From positions 72,777,871 to 72,841,870 of the forward strand of contig CM048842.1 in assembly GCA_026545765.1 (NCBI GenBank): a DNA stretch of 64,000 nucleotides, written 5' to 3'. Shown in pieces: positions 50,006 through 61,905 of this stretch. A program made the position numbers and the translations under genes. The first letter of the stretch is position 1; each line of letters starts with the position of its first letter. The notes beneath the pieces are model-generated. The model was not told where the DNA came from, did not search any database, and saw only the letters and a program-made list of their open reading frames with translations. The stretch is from Plantago major (lineage: Eukaryota > Streptophyta > Magnoliopsida > Lamiales > Plantaginaceae).

Positions 50006-50280
50006 AGATACTATGTGATGATATGTGTAGGTTATCAATAAGTTCAAGGTCAAGAAAAGGGATTTCTAAACTAAAGAGAATGAAGAAAAAGTAACAAGTT
50101 TTTGGTTTTGGATCTTTTGTTTTCTGATCAGTAGGCTAGCTAGCTATCTCCAAAGACTGGAGACTTTTGTTGCAAATCATTTCTGTTGAGAGAAAGAGAA
50201 AGCTAGAGAGAGAGAGAGAGAATAAGGTTACTAGATGAGGAAGAGTGAAGTTTGTTGTGATGGTTGTTTATAGTGTAACT
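50006..50280 (-). promoter_or_regulatory. 5' leader and core promoter of the BEL1-type gene with CT/GA repeat
   Basis: Upstream of the start codon lie a (GA)n run on the plus strand at about 50203-50221, which is (CT)n on the coding strand, and a CTATAAAC candidate TATA box at 50265-50272. GA/CT repeats in promoters or leaders of plant homeobox genes are known binding places of BASIC PENTACYSTEINE factors; here that is inference from the motif. Confidence 0.5.
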
Positions 50281-50879
50281 TTATGTGGTGGTGTTGTGGG
50301 GTTGAAAAAATGGAAGAAAGAAAGAGCAATAGCTACAAAAGATGTATTGGTTGGTGAAGGAAAAGATAATTCACTTGTCTTTGCCTTTCTTGTTGTTTCT
50401 TACAACTGAACTCTTAATAAACCAACAGCAAAGAGCATGCTATGACCAAACCTAGTAATTCCTCTGACCAAAAGAAAAACAAATAATAAGCAAAAAAAAT
50501 ACAACCCAAATCTTGGTAAAAAGATACATACACACATGACTTGAGATATGATATGGGTATCTCCTCAGATATAGGGCAGAATTATGACCTGCAAGGCTAC
50601 CTTGATCATCTTCTTAATTTTCCTTTTCTTTTTCCCTTCCCTCTCTAAAAGTTTTTCATTTCTTTCCTAACGTCCACTAAAGGTGACTAATTCGACATAT
50701 CACTCTTGGCTGTGTTTCTTACATCCAAAAAGCTCAAACTAGATGTGATATTTATGTGAACTCAAACTCATTACCAATTGAGCCATCAAGTTTAAAGGAA
50801 ATTAATTTCATTGTTTTCTAAAAAGAATGTATTAAGTTGGGTCATTATTCCCTTAAAGGCCATATTAAAGAGAGATGAT
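50281..50879. other. upstream region of the BEL1-type gene, no other gene seen
   Basis: AT-rich with several AAAGAAAG stretches. No frame of note. Confidence 0.45.
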
Positions 50880-51470
50880 TGTCCAACTTATATATAGTCG
50901 ACATGATTCTCTCACAAGTATATTCTAACACGCTCATCACGAGTCCACGGTTAGTCGGCTCTACATGTGGAATCACAATAGACATCTATGGGCAAGTCGA
51001 AATTATCGACGACTGAGACACCCACCATCAAGTTGGATACTCTCACAAGTGATGTGGATATTATAACACGCCTTCACAAGTAATTCACGATTAGTTGCAA
51101 ACCAGAATTATCACCCATCATCAAGTTGGATACCATATTAAGATGGATACTCTCACAGGCGATGTGGTATATTCTAACACGCCCTCACAAGTAGAGTGCG
51201 AATCAGGCGAATTATCATCGATTGAGGCACCCATCATCAAGTTGGATACTATATAAAATTGAATCCTAACACAAGTAATGTGGGATATCCTGACACGCCC
51301 CCTCACTAGTATGCCATGACTAATCAGATATGCACGTGAACTCATTTAATAGTCATATTTGGACAAGTTTGAATTATCATTGACTAGGGCACCATCATCA
51401 ACTTGGTTATCCAAATTACATGTAGTTTGCATGATTTTCTCACAAGTGGTGTAAAATATTCTAAAAGAAA
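50880..51470 (+). repeat. block of about four degenerate 115-140-base tandem units
   Basis: Recurring ordered pieces: ATCATCAAGTTGGATAC, CTCTCACAAGTGATGTGG.ATAT, TCTAACACGCCCTCACAAGTA, and GAATTATC..CGATTGAGGCACCC. Units begin near 50885, 51020, 51115 and 51235, with a last one near 51390. An inverted fragment of the same repeat lies at about 53025-53095. Confidence 0.7.
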
Positions 51471-54400
51471 GGTAATTTGATACTTTTCTATGTATCCATT
51501 TCAAATTGTCTGATGATAATGCCAGAGTAGAAATTCTAATGTCAGAGCAATTTCAATTATTTGTGACAATTATGATACTTTTTTGTGACACATTTTAAAT
51601 CTTTAAAAGAACCATTGATGTGACAGTATCATTTTTACTCTAACATTATCATTTACCTTTCCAAAATGGAGAATTACTTGTGTGTAATTAAACTCTTGAT
51701 GGAATGATGTTGTGCTAATGTTTTATGCATGCTAACTATTATACCCCGTATATATATCACAACTGGTCATATATAATCTCTCTCTCTTTTTTTTCTTTCT
51801 TTTTTTTACTATTTTGGTAACAAGTGGGTAAGGTTTTAAAAATGAGAGAATATGACTTGCTTTGGCAACCAGGTCGTGGCTGTATTAAACGGGAATTCAT
51901 TATTAGAAGAGCCATTAAAGACAATTGTAAATAATTTAATGTATGATTAACAACCATGTAATAATTTCATTGTACCGTGCAAGTAGTAAAGTGGTCAAAG
52001 ACTAGGATGACGATGCAGGTGAATTAGCTATGGTTATTCTTGTTTGTCACCCTATATTTCAATTATTTGGAAGATTTGCTAGAGTATCTTATTTGCAACT
52101 TTAATTAATTATTAAATCTACTCTTACTATGAAACTAGTTTGAAATAATTTAATTTTTTAAATAACAGTGAACCCCATTAGTCTAGCATAAATTAGTGAT
52201 CACCGTACAAAACAATCAGATGTGGAGGTGTAAGTTTCTTAGCTTATATATTCGAAAAAGTTATAAATTTTACAATAATTTCACCATTAAATACAGTCGA
52301 TCTTTAATAACTGGACCCACCCGAACAAACACTATATCTTTAAACTATTCAAACATATGACAAGGGGTAAAGTCAGCATGCTATAGTGCCATTCATGTTT
52401 CCCTTTGTACTTCATTTACCCTACATGTCATGTACAACATCCAACTTTTCACTCTAGCTAGCCATCATCATAGTATATCTCTAGAGCACCATGCATGGTG
52501 ATTCATACTCCTATTTGATCATTCATGGAGATTGTAACATATATATGTACATACATGCATTATGCATATAGAAATTGTCATGACTTGTGCATTCATGAGA
52601 TTCTTGAACTATTGGGAATCATAAAAAACTTAAGCTGAACTGCAGTTTGAAGCAGGCTTTTGCAGAGGAGTTTTACTACTTTAATTTGTGGTGTAGGGCT
52701 GTTTTTGATCATGCTTTAATGCTAAAGTGTAGGTCATGATGTTGGAGTTGGATGCCACTGTAAGGTGAGTAGTACAAATTCTTACCTTGATTAGGTCCTG
52801 TGAAGGTCATGAGATAGATGTGGTCCATTTTTCACAACTAATTCAAATTAAGACAACTCTATTTATTAAAGCCTCCTCCCACGAAGGCTTTGTTATCTTT
52901 CCAAAGGGACCAATATCCTTTTTCATTTTTGTTTTCGGAAATGATAAAGTGTTACTATAACTCATAGTATAGACAAAGTATATTGTGATCTACTTTTAAG
53001 TCATGGTTTATAATGAGGCGGTGGGTGTTAGAATATTTCATATCACTTGTAAAAAGATCATGCAAACAACATATAAGTTGGATTAGAGGGGGTGCATCTC
53101 TGTGAGAGCTAATTATGTCGAAACATACATTAAATTATTAGAATCACATTTTATTTGCGAATTAAAGTGGTTTAAAAAAATCAGATCGAATATGGATTAA
53201 GCTAGAGAGGAAGATTAACGTGTAAAATATAGTAGATATATAGCTTGTTCAGTTTTCAAATTAACAAAATGGTCCTGTTAATATAAAAGCAGAATTAAAA
53301 CATCTTCAATATGTAGTTGTGAGTTATGAGTTATGACGACGTATTGCTTGCTTCCTTTGAAAAAACAGCTCGAATCATTAATTTTGGTTAAATTATGTGA
53401 TGAAAATTAAAGTGGATTGATTACGAAACTAGTATATTGATCGTTGAATGATTTCAATATGAAAAATACAATTAGCATGCACGTGTGATGGGCAAATGAA
53501 CAGTATGATCGGAACATTTTAAAAGGTAATTAAGGCCGGAGTAATTGATTAATTATAGATACATGTGCAAGTTAAACACTTCTTTTGACCATCATACTAA
53601 AATCATGTCTAGATAATAAGAGTAAAATTAAACATGCAAGATTTAAAGCTAAACAAGCGATGTGTAAAATTAAACATATTACATTGATTCCATCTCTCCA
53701 AACATGTCACATTGATTCCGTCACTTCCAACATTTAAACCTAGCTATAGGAGAAAATTAGTTTAGATAGAAAGGTCACGAACAAATTAAACCATATGCTT
53801 CGAATTTATATAAAAAGTATTAAAATGCTTGCAAGGAGAGGTGCCACACTGCCACTGCCCGTGGCCCTGCCTGCAACCAAACATTCGTCCGCTTCTTTAA
53901 TTTAGAGTTTGTTATATTAACGCTTTGTTCCCTACATATTTATTTATTTATTTTATTTATTCATGCATAAATATAAGTATGATATAAGGATTTTCAACAA
54001 ATATCACATCTAAGAATCAGCACATACCAATAAACACATTCACATAGTATTATACATAACCTGGAAGATGCATACTATTTCAATATTATTATCATATTCT
54101 CTAAAGTTCAGTTACATATTTCCTAACTCAAAATTAAATATGTTTTTCTAACTTTACAAATTTACTTTGAACGGTTAACCGTAATCAATTTTGATCACGA
54201 AATATTATGATAATTATTCTAACAAAACTATATAATAAAAATTTAAACTAGTAATATTCATAATATAATATTATTAAATATTAAATTATTATATTTTAAA
54301 AGTAATTTGTGGTCACAATTCTACTTGACCGCTGAACAGTAAAATATAAATACTTTATAAAAACGGACGTGTAATAAATTGGGTGTGTCACTTATTTCTG

Positions 54401-54804
54401 AATTTTATTTTATCACTCTTGTTATATATATACTTCTCATGAACTATTTGCTTAACAATATTCCATAAGCAAACACTCGAAATTCGACAAATTGTGCCGT
54501 GTGGCGGAGGTAGGTCAGGTCTCAACCTGGCTAGACTTTTCTTCGCCTCTAGTGTTGTTTGACAAAGCAAATAGATGTGTATTGATAAATTAATACTCGC
54601 CAATATTTTTGCCTATTTATCTATGTCCTAATGGTTGTGGATCTACCTTTTATATCACCACTCTTTGTTGGTTTTACCTTATTTAGTTTTCCCCCCTTCT
54701 CTCCACCCTATATTTTCTTTTTCAATTTTAACCCTTCTAAAATTTGTTCTAAATTCGCCACTGATTGTGCCTCATCACTTAAAGTGGTGAATACATTTTG
54801 GCAT
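51471..54804. other. long intergenic region, no gene seen
   Basis: AT-rich without credible frames; the candidates at 51757-51957 and 54388-54603 have no supporting features. It contains one inverted piece of the 50.9-kb repeat (about 53025-53095). A CATG/GCATGC-rich stretch lies near 52485-52560, and an 80-base near-duplication (ACATGTCACATTGATTCC) near 53650-53720. Confidence 0.5.
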
Positions 54805-55583
54805 TTGGGCTGGCTCCAGATTTACTGCTAAAGACACTGTTAATGATACTATTCGGACCACTAACAATGTGACACGTGGATAAAAAATGAAAAGGAAAAA
54901 TAGAGTCATCTTCTTCCACCGGCAATTAACCAACCCTCTTTTCCGATCAACCTTATCAATTCTCACAGAGAAGAAATAAATCTTCACGACTTTTCAGAAA
55001 TACATGCTTTATTAATTATTTTCATGTTCCCAATTTACAGTTATAGTGAAAGATCATTAACATCCAAAGTTATGTATGTTATCAAGTAACAATTGAAACA
55101 AAAAGTAGCCAGTGATCCATTCATCCATCGGAAATTCGTCGAATCAAGGTTGTCTTACCAATTCTGACTCCTTTCAATCGGGTCAATGTTATCTCAATAC
55201 TCAGTCTCACACTTCATCAAAATGATTATCTCAATACTTTTGTTCTGGGCAATCGAAGCACGCTTACCCCCAAATTATTCTGACTCCGGCCGGGGATTCC
55301 ATTTATCTGAAAACTTAACTCGCCTATTATTATGAGATACTACTAAGGTGCTGGGTTTTCAGATGATAGAGCTTAGATCTATTTCAATGGAGGAGGAGAC
55401 TAGAGAGTATATATGCAGGTGGTAATCGGGAAGAAGACGGAAGTTCTTTTCAGTACTCTTCTCTTTTTTTTCTGAACGTGAAAATTGGGTTGTGAGTTGT
55501 TGTACACGTGTCTCATTTTTATTAGCAAACAGTATCATTAACAGTGATTTTAGCAGTAGATCTGGAGCTATTTGGAACTAGTA
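54805..55583. mobile_element. inverted-repeat element, ~780 bp, MULE- or foldback-like
   Basis: The left end reads GGCTCCAGATTTACTGCTAA then ACTGTTAATGATACT. The right end is its reverse complement with few changes (AGTATCATTAACAGT, then TTAGCAGTAGATCTGGAGC at 55529-55569). A further pair is GACACGTGG (54871-54879) against ACACGTGTC near 55503. The interior has no coding capacity. A target duplication was not resolved. Confidence 0.6.
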
Positions 55584-55966
55584 TTAAGAAGGAAAAAAAA
55601 CACTTTCATTCAAAACAATAAAGTTTACGTATGTCATTACATTCTAGATGTTAAAATAAATGCTCTACATATTCAGTCGATCCGATCCGGGTTGGGTGGG
55701 GACGGATGCCACGACCGCGGCCCTTGTATCCCTGTGATTAGGGGGCACTAGGACATTCTAGGCTTTAGCTAGGGGTGTGGTCCGTGAACTAGCTCTCTGT
55801 AGATACAATCAAAATGGACCCCTGTAAGCTTGAACACTTTGGCTTGGTTATACATCTCATAAATAAATTAATCCAATTAGTTGCCATTTACAACAACAGC
55901 TAGTTGTATCATCACTAGACATGTGTACTAGACTTATAGTACTAATAGAATAGTAACTAAACTAAT
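55584..55966. other. intergenic, no gene seen
   Basis: Includes a short GC-richer patch (55680-55760) of unknown origin. Confidence 0.4.
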
Positions 55967-55967
55967 A

Positions 55968-56245
55968 TTTATTATTTCCGCCGTCCCGCCATTCTAGTCA
56001 GTTTCTTCTTTTTACGTTTTTTTAAAGAAAGTTTATTGTTTATTATTTATTATTTATTATTGGAGATAGAAATGATAAATAATGTGAAAAATTTAAGAGA
56101 TAAGAAAGAGAAATAATAAAAAAATAAAAAAGAATATGAGAGATAGTGAGGTTTACTTTTTAATATTTTGGAATGAAACTAAATTAACGGGACACTCATA
56201 AAATGAATATGAGACAAGATTAGGGGGACTAATAGAGTATTAAAT
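55968..56245. mobile_element. degenerate Stowaway-like MITE
   Basis: The left end TTATTTCCGCCGTCCCGCCA and the right end GGGGGACTAATAGAGTA resemble the CTCCCTCCGTCC family ends but are mutated. The inner arms (CATTCTAGTC and GACAAGATTAGGG) still pair loosely. Confidence 0.5.
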
Positions 56246-56425
56246 TGCGAGATTGATATATATATTTAAGTTTTAAAGTTGATGAATAGTAATTCAACTC
56301 GAGTAACATAGTGTACAGACAAACACAGAAAAATTAGTAAAAGTCAACTCGAGTTGATAAAAACTCATTTCAAGTTGATATCCAAACATGTTTGGCATAC
56401 AAATTTAACATATTTTTAACAAATA

Positions 56426-56690
56426 CTCCCTCCGTTTCACTAAAAATGAAACAATTGTGTTTGACACAATTGTTAAGGAAAATGCATATAAGTATGTGGT
56501 CCCCAAAAATATGTGGTGGAAAATGAGTATGAGATATTAATTGAGTGGAAAAGTATATGCATGTGTGCCCGAAAATGTGTGGTTAGAAATGACTTTTATT
56601 ATAAAACTAATTTCCATAAAAGAAAATGTAACACTTTTAGTGAAACACTCAAAACGGAAAATTGTAACACTTTTAGTGAAACGGAGGGAG
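56426..56690. mobile_element. Stowaway MITE (265 bp)
   Basis: It begins CTCCCTCCGTTTCACTAAAA and ends with the exact reverse complement TTTTAGTGAAACGGAGGGAG, flanked by TA on both sides (56424-56425 and 56691-56692), the Tc1/mariner target duplication. It is non-coding; the two overlapping frames inside are artefacts. Confidence 0.9.
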
Positions 56691-56692
56691 TA

Positions 56693-57063
56693 TAAATTTT
56701 ATGTGAATAAAATAGTGTCTTACATAACTATAACTTTTTAATTGTATGTCAAACACAATTTATTGTACAACTCGATTTTAAACGACATTATGTTGTTTGC
56801 CAAACAACATATTGATTTTATAAATACGTGTCTCATACTGATTTAAATGTTTCCATCATATGCGTTATATGTTGTAGTGCACAACACATTTAATCATCAT
56901 GATGCAATTACATGATGCTATAATACAAAGAGTAGCATACCATATTGATAAACAAATAATCATATTGAAAAATTAATATAAATGGACAGATTACATACCT
57001 CTCTACAAGTACGAACGTTTAGATGAGATGTAATTTTATCATTGTATGAGAACATTTGAGAAA
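56693..57063. other. intergenic, no gene seen
   Basis: AT-rich sequence before the inverted repeat complex. Confidence 0.45.
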
Positions 57064-57200
57064 AAGGCATAAATGGTCCCGAAGTTTTGGGGGTATGGCG
57101 CACACAGCGCGACATTAGTTACCCCGGTCTACTTATTCCCAAAGTTTCAAAATTTTGGCAGAAAGAGGACTTTTGCCACAATTTTGACCTTCACCGCTGA
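57064..57200 (+). repeat. outer inverted repeat, left arm
   Basis: The stretch from CCCAAAGTTTCAAAATTTTG through GGACTTTTGCCACAATT to CGCTGATG is the reverse complement, with few changes, of 63910-64000 at the right end of the window. The part further out (GGTCCCGAAGTTTTGGGG) would lie beyond the window on the right. Confidence 0.7.
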
Positions 57201-57339
57201 TGTCATGCCCCAAAATCAAAATACTTTGGCGCGACCGACCGTCTATCGTGAGATAGGCTCACGCCAAGACGAAGCCTCAATTATATTTACAAAACAGATT
57301 GAAAGGTAATTCTGAGGGTCTAAAACACAAATACAATAA

Positions 57340-58769
57340 CACTACAAGAAAACTGCCGAATAGTAACGCTATTTAGCAACAGATATTATCCGTCGTCGCT
57401 AAATAGCGACGAATCGGCATTGATTAGCGACGGACTATCTATCCGTCTCTAATTAGAGACGGATAGACTATCCGTCGCGAATTCTGTTGACTGATTAAAA
57501 AAACAGAAAAAAAAAAAAGAAATTTAACGACGGATAAGGCTATCCGTTGCTAAATTTAGCGACGAATAGTCTTATCCGTCGCTAAACTGTCTGTTGAAAA
57601 ACAAAAAATAAAAATAAAAAAGAAACTTAGTAACGGATAAGGCTATTCGTTACTAATTACAGTTTAACGACGGAAGCCTTATCCACCGCTAAAATCGGCA
57701 GAAACCCTAATATAATCCCCCCTTCCTCTTCCTCCCACCACCACTCACAATTCCATCTTCCTCTTCCTCCCACCACCACTTCCACCACACCCAGCACCAC
57801 CCTCCTTCCTCCCACCACCACCCTCTGCACCACCACCACCCTTCCACCACCACCTCCGCACCACCACCACCTCACCACTGCCACTGCCACCTCCGCACCA
57901 CCACCACCTCCCCACTTCCACCACCACCACTCCACCTCCCATCCACGAGATCTCCCTCACCTCCACCACACCACCACCTCCCCACTGCAAACACCACCTC
58001 CGCACCACCACCACCTCTCCACTTCCACCACCACCACTCCACCTCCCATCCACCACGAGATCTCCCTCCCACCGCCACCACCACACCACCACCACTGCCT
58101 CCATCCCTCTGTTCGATTTGTCAAGATCTTGTCCGATTCGTCAAGATCTCGTTAAGATCCGTTGAAATTCGTGAAGATCGATCTTCTTTGTATTATTGAT
58201 AAAATTGTATTGTATTATTAATTATTGGATATTGAATATTGTATTGTATTATTGAATATTGGATATTGAATATTGGATATTGAATATTGTATTGTATATT
58301 GTATATACAATATTGTATATTGTCGATTTTTTGTATATCCAGTTTTATAGATAAAATTGTACCATCTCGTCTCGTCTCCAAATAATATGTAGGTAAATAC
58401 AAGAAACCTAAATAAAACTGGATATTTATCCATCTCGTCTCGTCTCCAAATCTGCAGATTTATGCATTTTTAAAAAAAAATTATCCGTCGCTAATTAGCG
58501 ACGGATAATTTTCCATCGTTAAACTGGACAGGATTTTGGAATTTAAAAAAAATAAAAATCAGCTTATTAGAGACAGAAAACTATCCGTCACAAAAGGTCA
58601 ACGAAACTATCCGTCGCTAAATCCGTTACTATTTAGCGAACTAAACTGTTTCTGACGAAGAAAATTGAGACGGGCTTATTATCCGTCGCTACGGATTTAG
58701 CGACGGATCGGCATCCATTTAGTAACGTATCTATCCGTTACTAAAAAACTATTTTTTTTTTTTGTAGAG
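57340..58769. mobile_element. CACTA-type non-autonomous element 2 (1430 bp)
   Basis: It begins CACTACAAGAAAACTG and ends TTTTTTGTAGAG (last CACTA base pattern changed at one position). The target duplication is TAA at 57337-57339 and 58770-58772. Subterminal GCGACGGAT repeats and a central CCACCACC tract are as in element 1. A stretch of (TATTGAATATTGGA)n-like repeats lies at 58215-58320. Confidence 0.85.
57725..58105. repeat. CCACCACC-rich low-complexity tract in CACTA element 2
   Basis: Includes two near-identical units of about 110 bases, starting CACCTCCGCACCACCACCAC at about 57890 and 57997, each ending CATCCACGAGATCTCCCTC or a close variant. Gly/Val/Trp frames on the minus strand are artefacts. 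Confidence 0.85.
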
Positions 58770-59387
58770 TAAATACAACACTTGACTTGTACAACCTTAA
58801 GAAATTACAACAATTTCACTAACACCACTAGCTGCTCTAACCCGACTTTTCTCACTAGCAACCCTCCTCCAGACCAGAACCACTCATACCACTGGAAAAA
58901 AAAAGTGTAAGGGTGAATCTCCTGGCACTTTCACCGGATCAAGCAGAGTAGTAAATCATACATATATACACACAATATCAGAACACATAACTAGAAAACA
59001 GTTCATGGAGCACTTGTAACTGAACAATAGTATCAGAATGTTTAGCTCAACAGAGTCACACTATGGCCACTAGTATAAGTCCGGTGGCACAGAGGTCGAC
59101 ACATAACAGAACATAACAAAAAGTTCCCCGCTAAAGGAACACAGACATAAAGAAGTACTTCAGAAGCCAGACGTAATCACCGTCAAAGACGGGCCCAGAA
59201 TTCATAGGCAAAACTGTGAGCTCAAAACATATTTTCATTTCTCCATGTAATCATAATTTTATCACACATCACACGCATCACAAAAACGTAATTTTGGGAA
59301 TTCACATACTTGATCCTTTTCGAATATAATATTATATCAAGTCCCATAACATGATATAACAATCATAAGTTATTTATCAAACTTTAA

Positions 59388-59503
<116 letters not shown>

Positions 59504-60949
59504 GATAATACATAAAATAAGAGCAAAACGTGACAAGAAATCCCCCCTTACCACGAAGACGACTCGAAACAAGCTTAACCTAGCTAAACCATAAAATCTC
59601 CTCTAACTTACACCTCGAATCCTCCGAAAATCACCACTATAATGTAAGAACCCAAAACAAATAAATATACTTTTGGAACTGAAATATGATTTTACAAAAT
59701 TTGGTGCTGAATTCAAATAAAGGGTTGGATTGGGAACAATGGTTAATCATGATGTTAGGGGAGATTTTATGGTTTAGCTAGGTTAAGCTTGTTTCGAGTC
59801 GTCTTCGAGGTAAGGGGAATTTCTTGTCACTTTTGCTTTTATTTTATGTATTATCGTATATGTATATAGTTTTAATGATTGATAAATAACTTATTATTAT
59901 TATATCATGTTATGAGACTTGATATAATATTCGCACCGAAAACCCATTTACATTAATCACCATAAACCGCAGTCAACCGTATCTCACCATCAATCAATCG
60001 TCAACTTGCTATAATATTTCTGAAAATTAGAATTGTTGTCTTTAGGATTGTGAACAAGAGTCAAGCATGTAAAATCGAGTATCTTATGAATTGTTTGTGT
60101 GTATGTGCCTATGTGATGTGAAGTGGGTGTGCCTCCGTACTTAAAGGAACTAAGTGTCATGCGGAACAAAGTGCTACACTGTATGGAGCGGTGGGAGCCA
60201 CTTCTTGAATCTGTAGTGGCCACCTCTAGAGTTCGGCAAGGGCGGTTGGTATACTCACGATATGTGAAAGTGTTCTGTTATCGTTCTGATATGTGAATAT
60301 CTGTCAGTGTCTATATATATGTATCGTTGTGTGTGATTGCGAACGTAAATATATGATTGGCTCGGTAAAGGGGCACTCACTACAAAAAACTGACAATTTA
60401 GCGACGGAACTATCTGTCGCTAAACAAGTTCCGATCCGTCGCTAACGTCCTAGCGACGGATAAAAATTCCGTCGCCAATTCCTTCGTCACAATGATCATA
60501 ACTACGGATAAACTATTCGTCGCTAAATAACGACGGATAAACTGTTGACTTTTTAGAGATGGATATTATACGTCGCTAAAAAGCTGGTTTTTCCTTTTTT
60601 TTAAAAAAAAATCAAAATATGCCCTATTTAGCGATGGATAATCTATCAGTCGCTAAATAGAGACGGAATTAGCGACGGATGATGTTTTTCCGTCACTAAT
60701 TCCCTCACAAATTTTCCAGATTTTTATTTTTATTTTTTGTTTTTTAATTTTGATGCCTGTTTTCATATTTCACCCGTTTCACAAATATAATGTCCGATAA
60801 TTAAGCTTAAAGTAATTAAACTGTATTAATTAACAAAAAACATTCGACGAATACAAATTAAATATCCGTACATAAGCTAAAACAATAGGTCAAGTGGCAA
60901 AAAAAAAAAAAAAAACAGAAGTTTAAAACGAAATATCTAGGAGAAGCAT

Positions 60950-61905
60950 AACAGAAATGTATCAAGGCTAAGAAGATGTCGTTTTCTTCTTGAATTGACA
61001 GCTCCCGAATGTCGATCCTCCTCACCACCTCAGCCTGAAATCGTAAAGTGCATACCATGAGTTACGGATGAAAAATTACGCATACTACACAAATGGTGAC
61101 TAACATATCACCCACATATAGTGGCTAACATATCACTCATATTGTCCTAAAAACAGCTAAGACAATGCATATCACTCAAGTTCAGTCGTCTCACATATAT
61201 TGGCTAATACACCGTTCATATTGTTCTAAAAGCAGCTAAGCCAATGGTGACTAACATATCACCCAAGTTCAGTCTCACAAATAGTAGCTAACACACCACT
61301 CATATGGTCCTAAAAGCAGCTAAGACAATGGTAACTAATATATCACCCAAGTTCAGTCTCACATAAAGTGGCTAACATACCACTCACAAATAAAGCACAA
61401 ACAAATAAAGAAGAATGATCATATTATCACAAATAAGATACGAATATATACATTAACCTAGCTAGAGATGATTCCGTCTATATTCAAGCATGATAAACAC
61501 ACTTGCAAATAATCGAAAGTTCATCATCCTCTCAATGGTCATGTCAAAATCCTCATCATCTTCATCATCCATTTCTTTCCCAACATTGGTTTTAGCCATG
61601 TTTGCATCTTCGTCGGCCTTCATTTCTGCCTCCAATGCTCTATCGAAAGCAGAAAAACCTGTCCACATGTCTGCATAGGAGAGTGTATCGCAATTTCTAC
61701 ATACGTAAAAAAAACCGAGGTTAAATATTAATTGTGCTAAATTAACTACAAAATATAGTTTACACGTTAGAAATGAAATCACTACTAAGAAAGACGAAGT
61801 ATACTTACTCGGCAGAACGAACTCCAATGATACTCCAATGAATCGGGTGGAGGTGGCAATGGTGTAGGCGACGGTGGAGGAGGCGACGAAGGTAGAGAAG
61901 TCATC
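60950..61905 (-). pseudogene. exon-like remnants of a CACTA-encoded or captured gene
   Basis: Three open pieces with normal codon use occur on the minus strand. The first is 61905-61811, starting MTSLPSSPPPPSPTPLPPPP and ending at a good donor CGA/GTAAGT. The second is about 61700-61495, rich in acidic residues (KEMDDEDDEDFDM, then ERMMNF). The third is about 61033-60950 (RRIDIRELSIQEENDIF). Simple joining of the first two did not keep frame, so the gene is broken or my splice sites are wrong. I do not recognise a transposase domain. Confidence 0.35.
61085..61395 (+). repeat. tandem array of about three ~105-base units
   Basis: Each unit has GGTGACTAACATATCACCCAA, then GTTCAGTCTCACA, a GTGGCTAACA.ACCACTCATAT block and GTCCTAAAAGCAGCTAAGAC; copies start at about 61093, 61247 and 61328, with a partial between. 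It lies inside CACTA element 3, intronic to the remnants. Confidence 0.75.

Noticed and set aside
50006..50053. Sixteen extra N-terminal residues of the BEL1-type protein
   Set aside because: The extension begins at a TTG codon; the first ATG in frame is at 50005.
57657..58104. Second set of Gly/Val/Trp frames on the minus strand
   Set aside because: Same explanation: low-complexity tract in CACTA element 2, open in all three frames.
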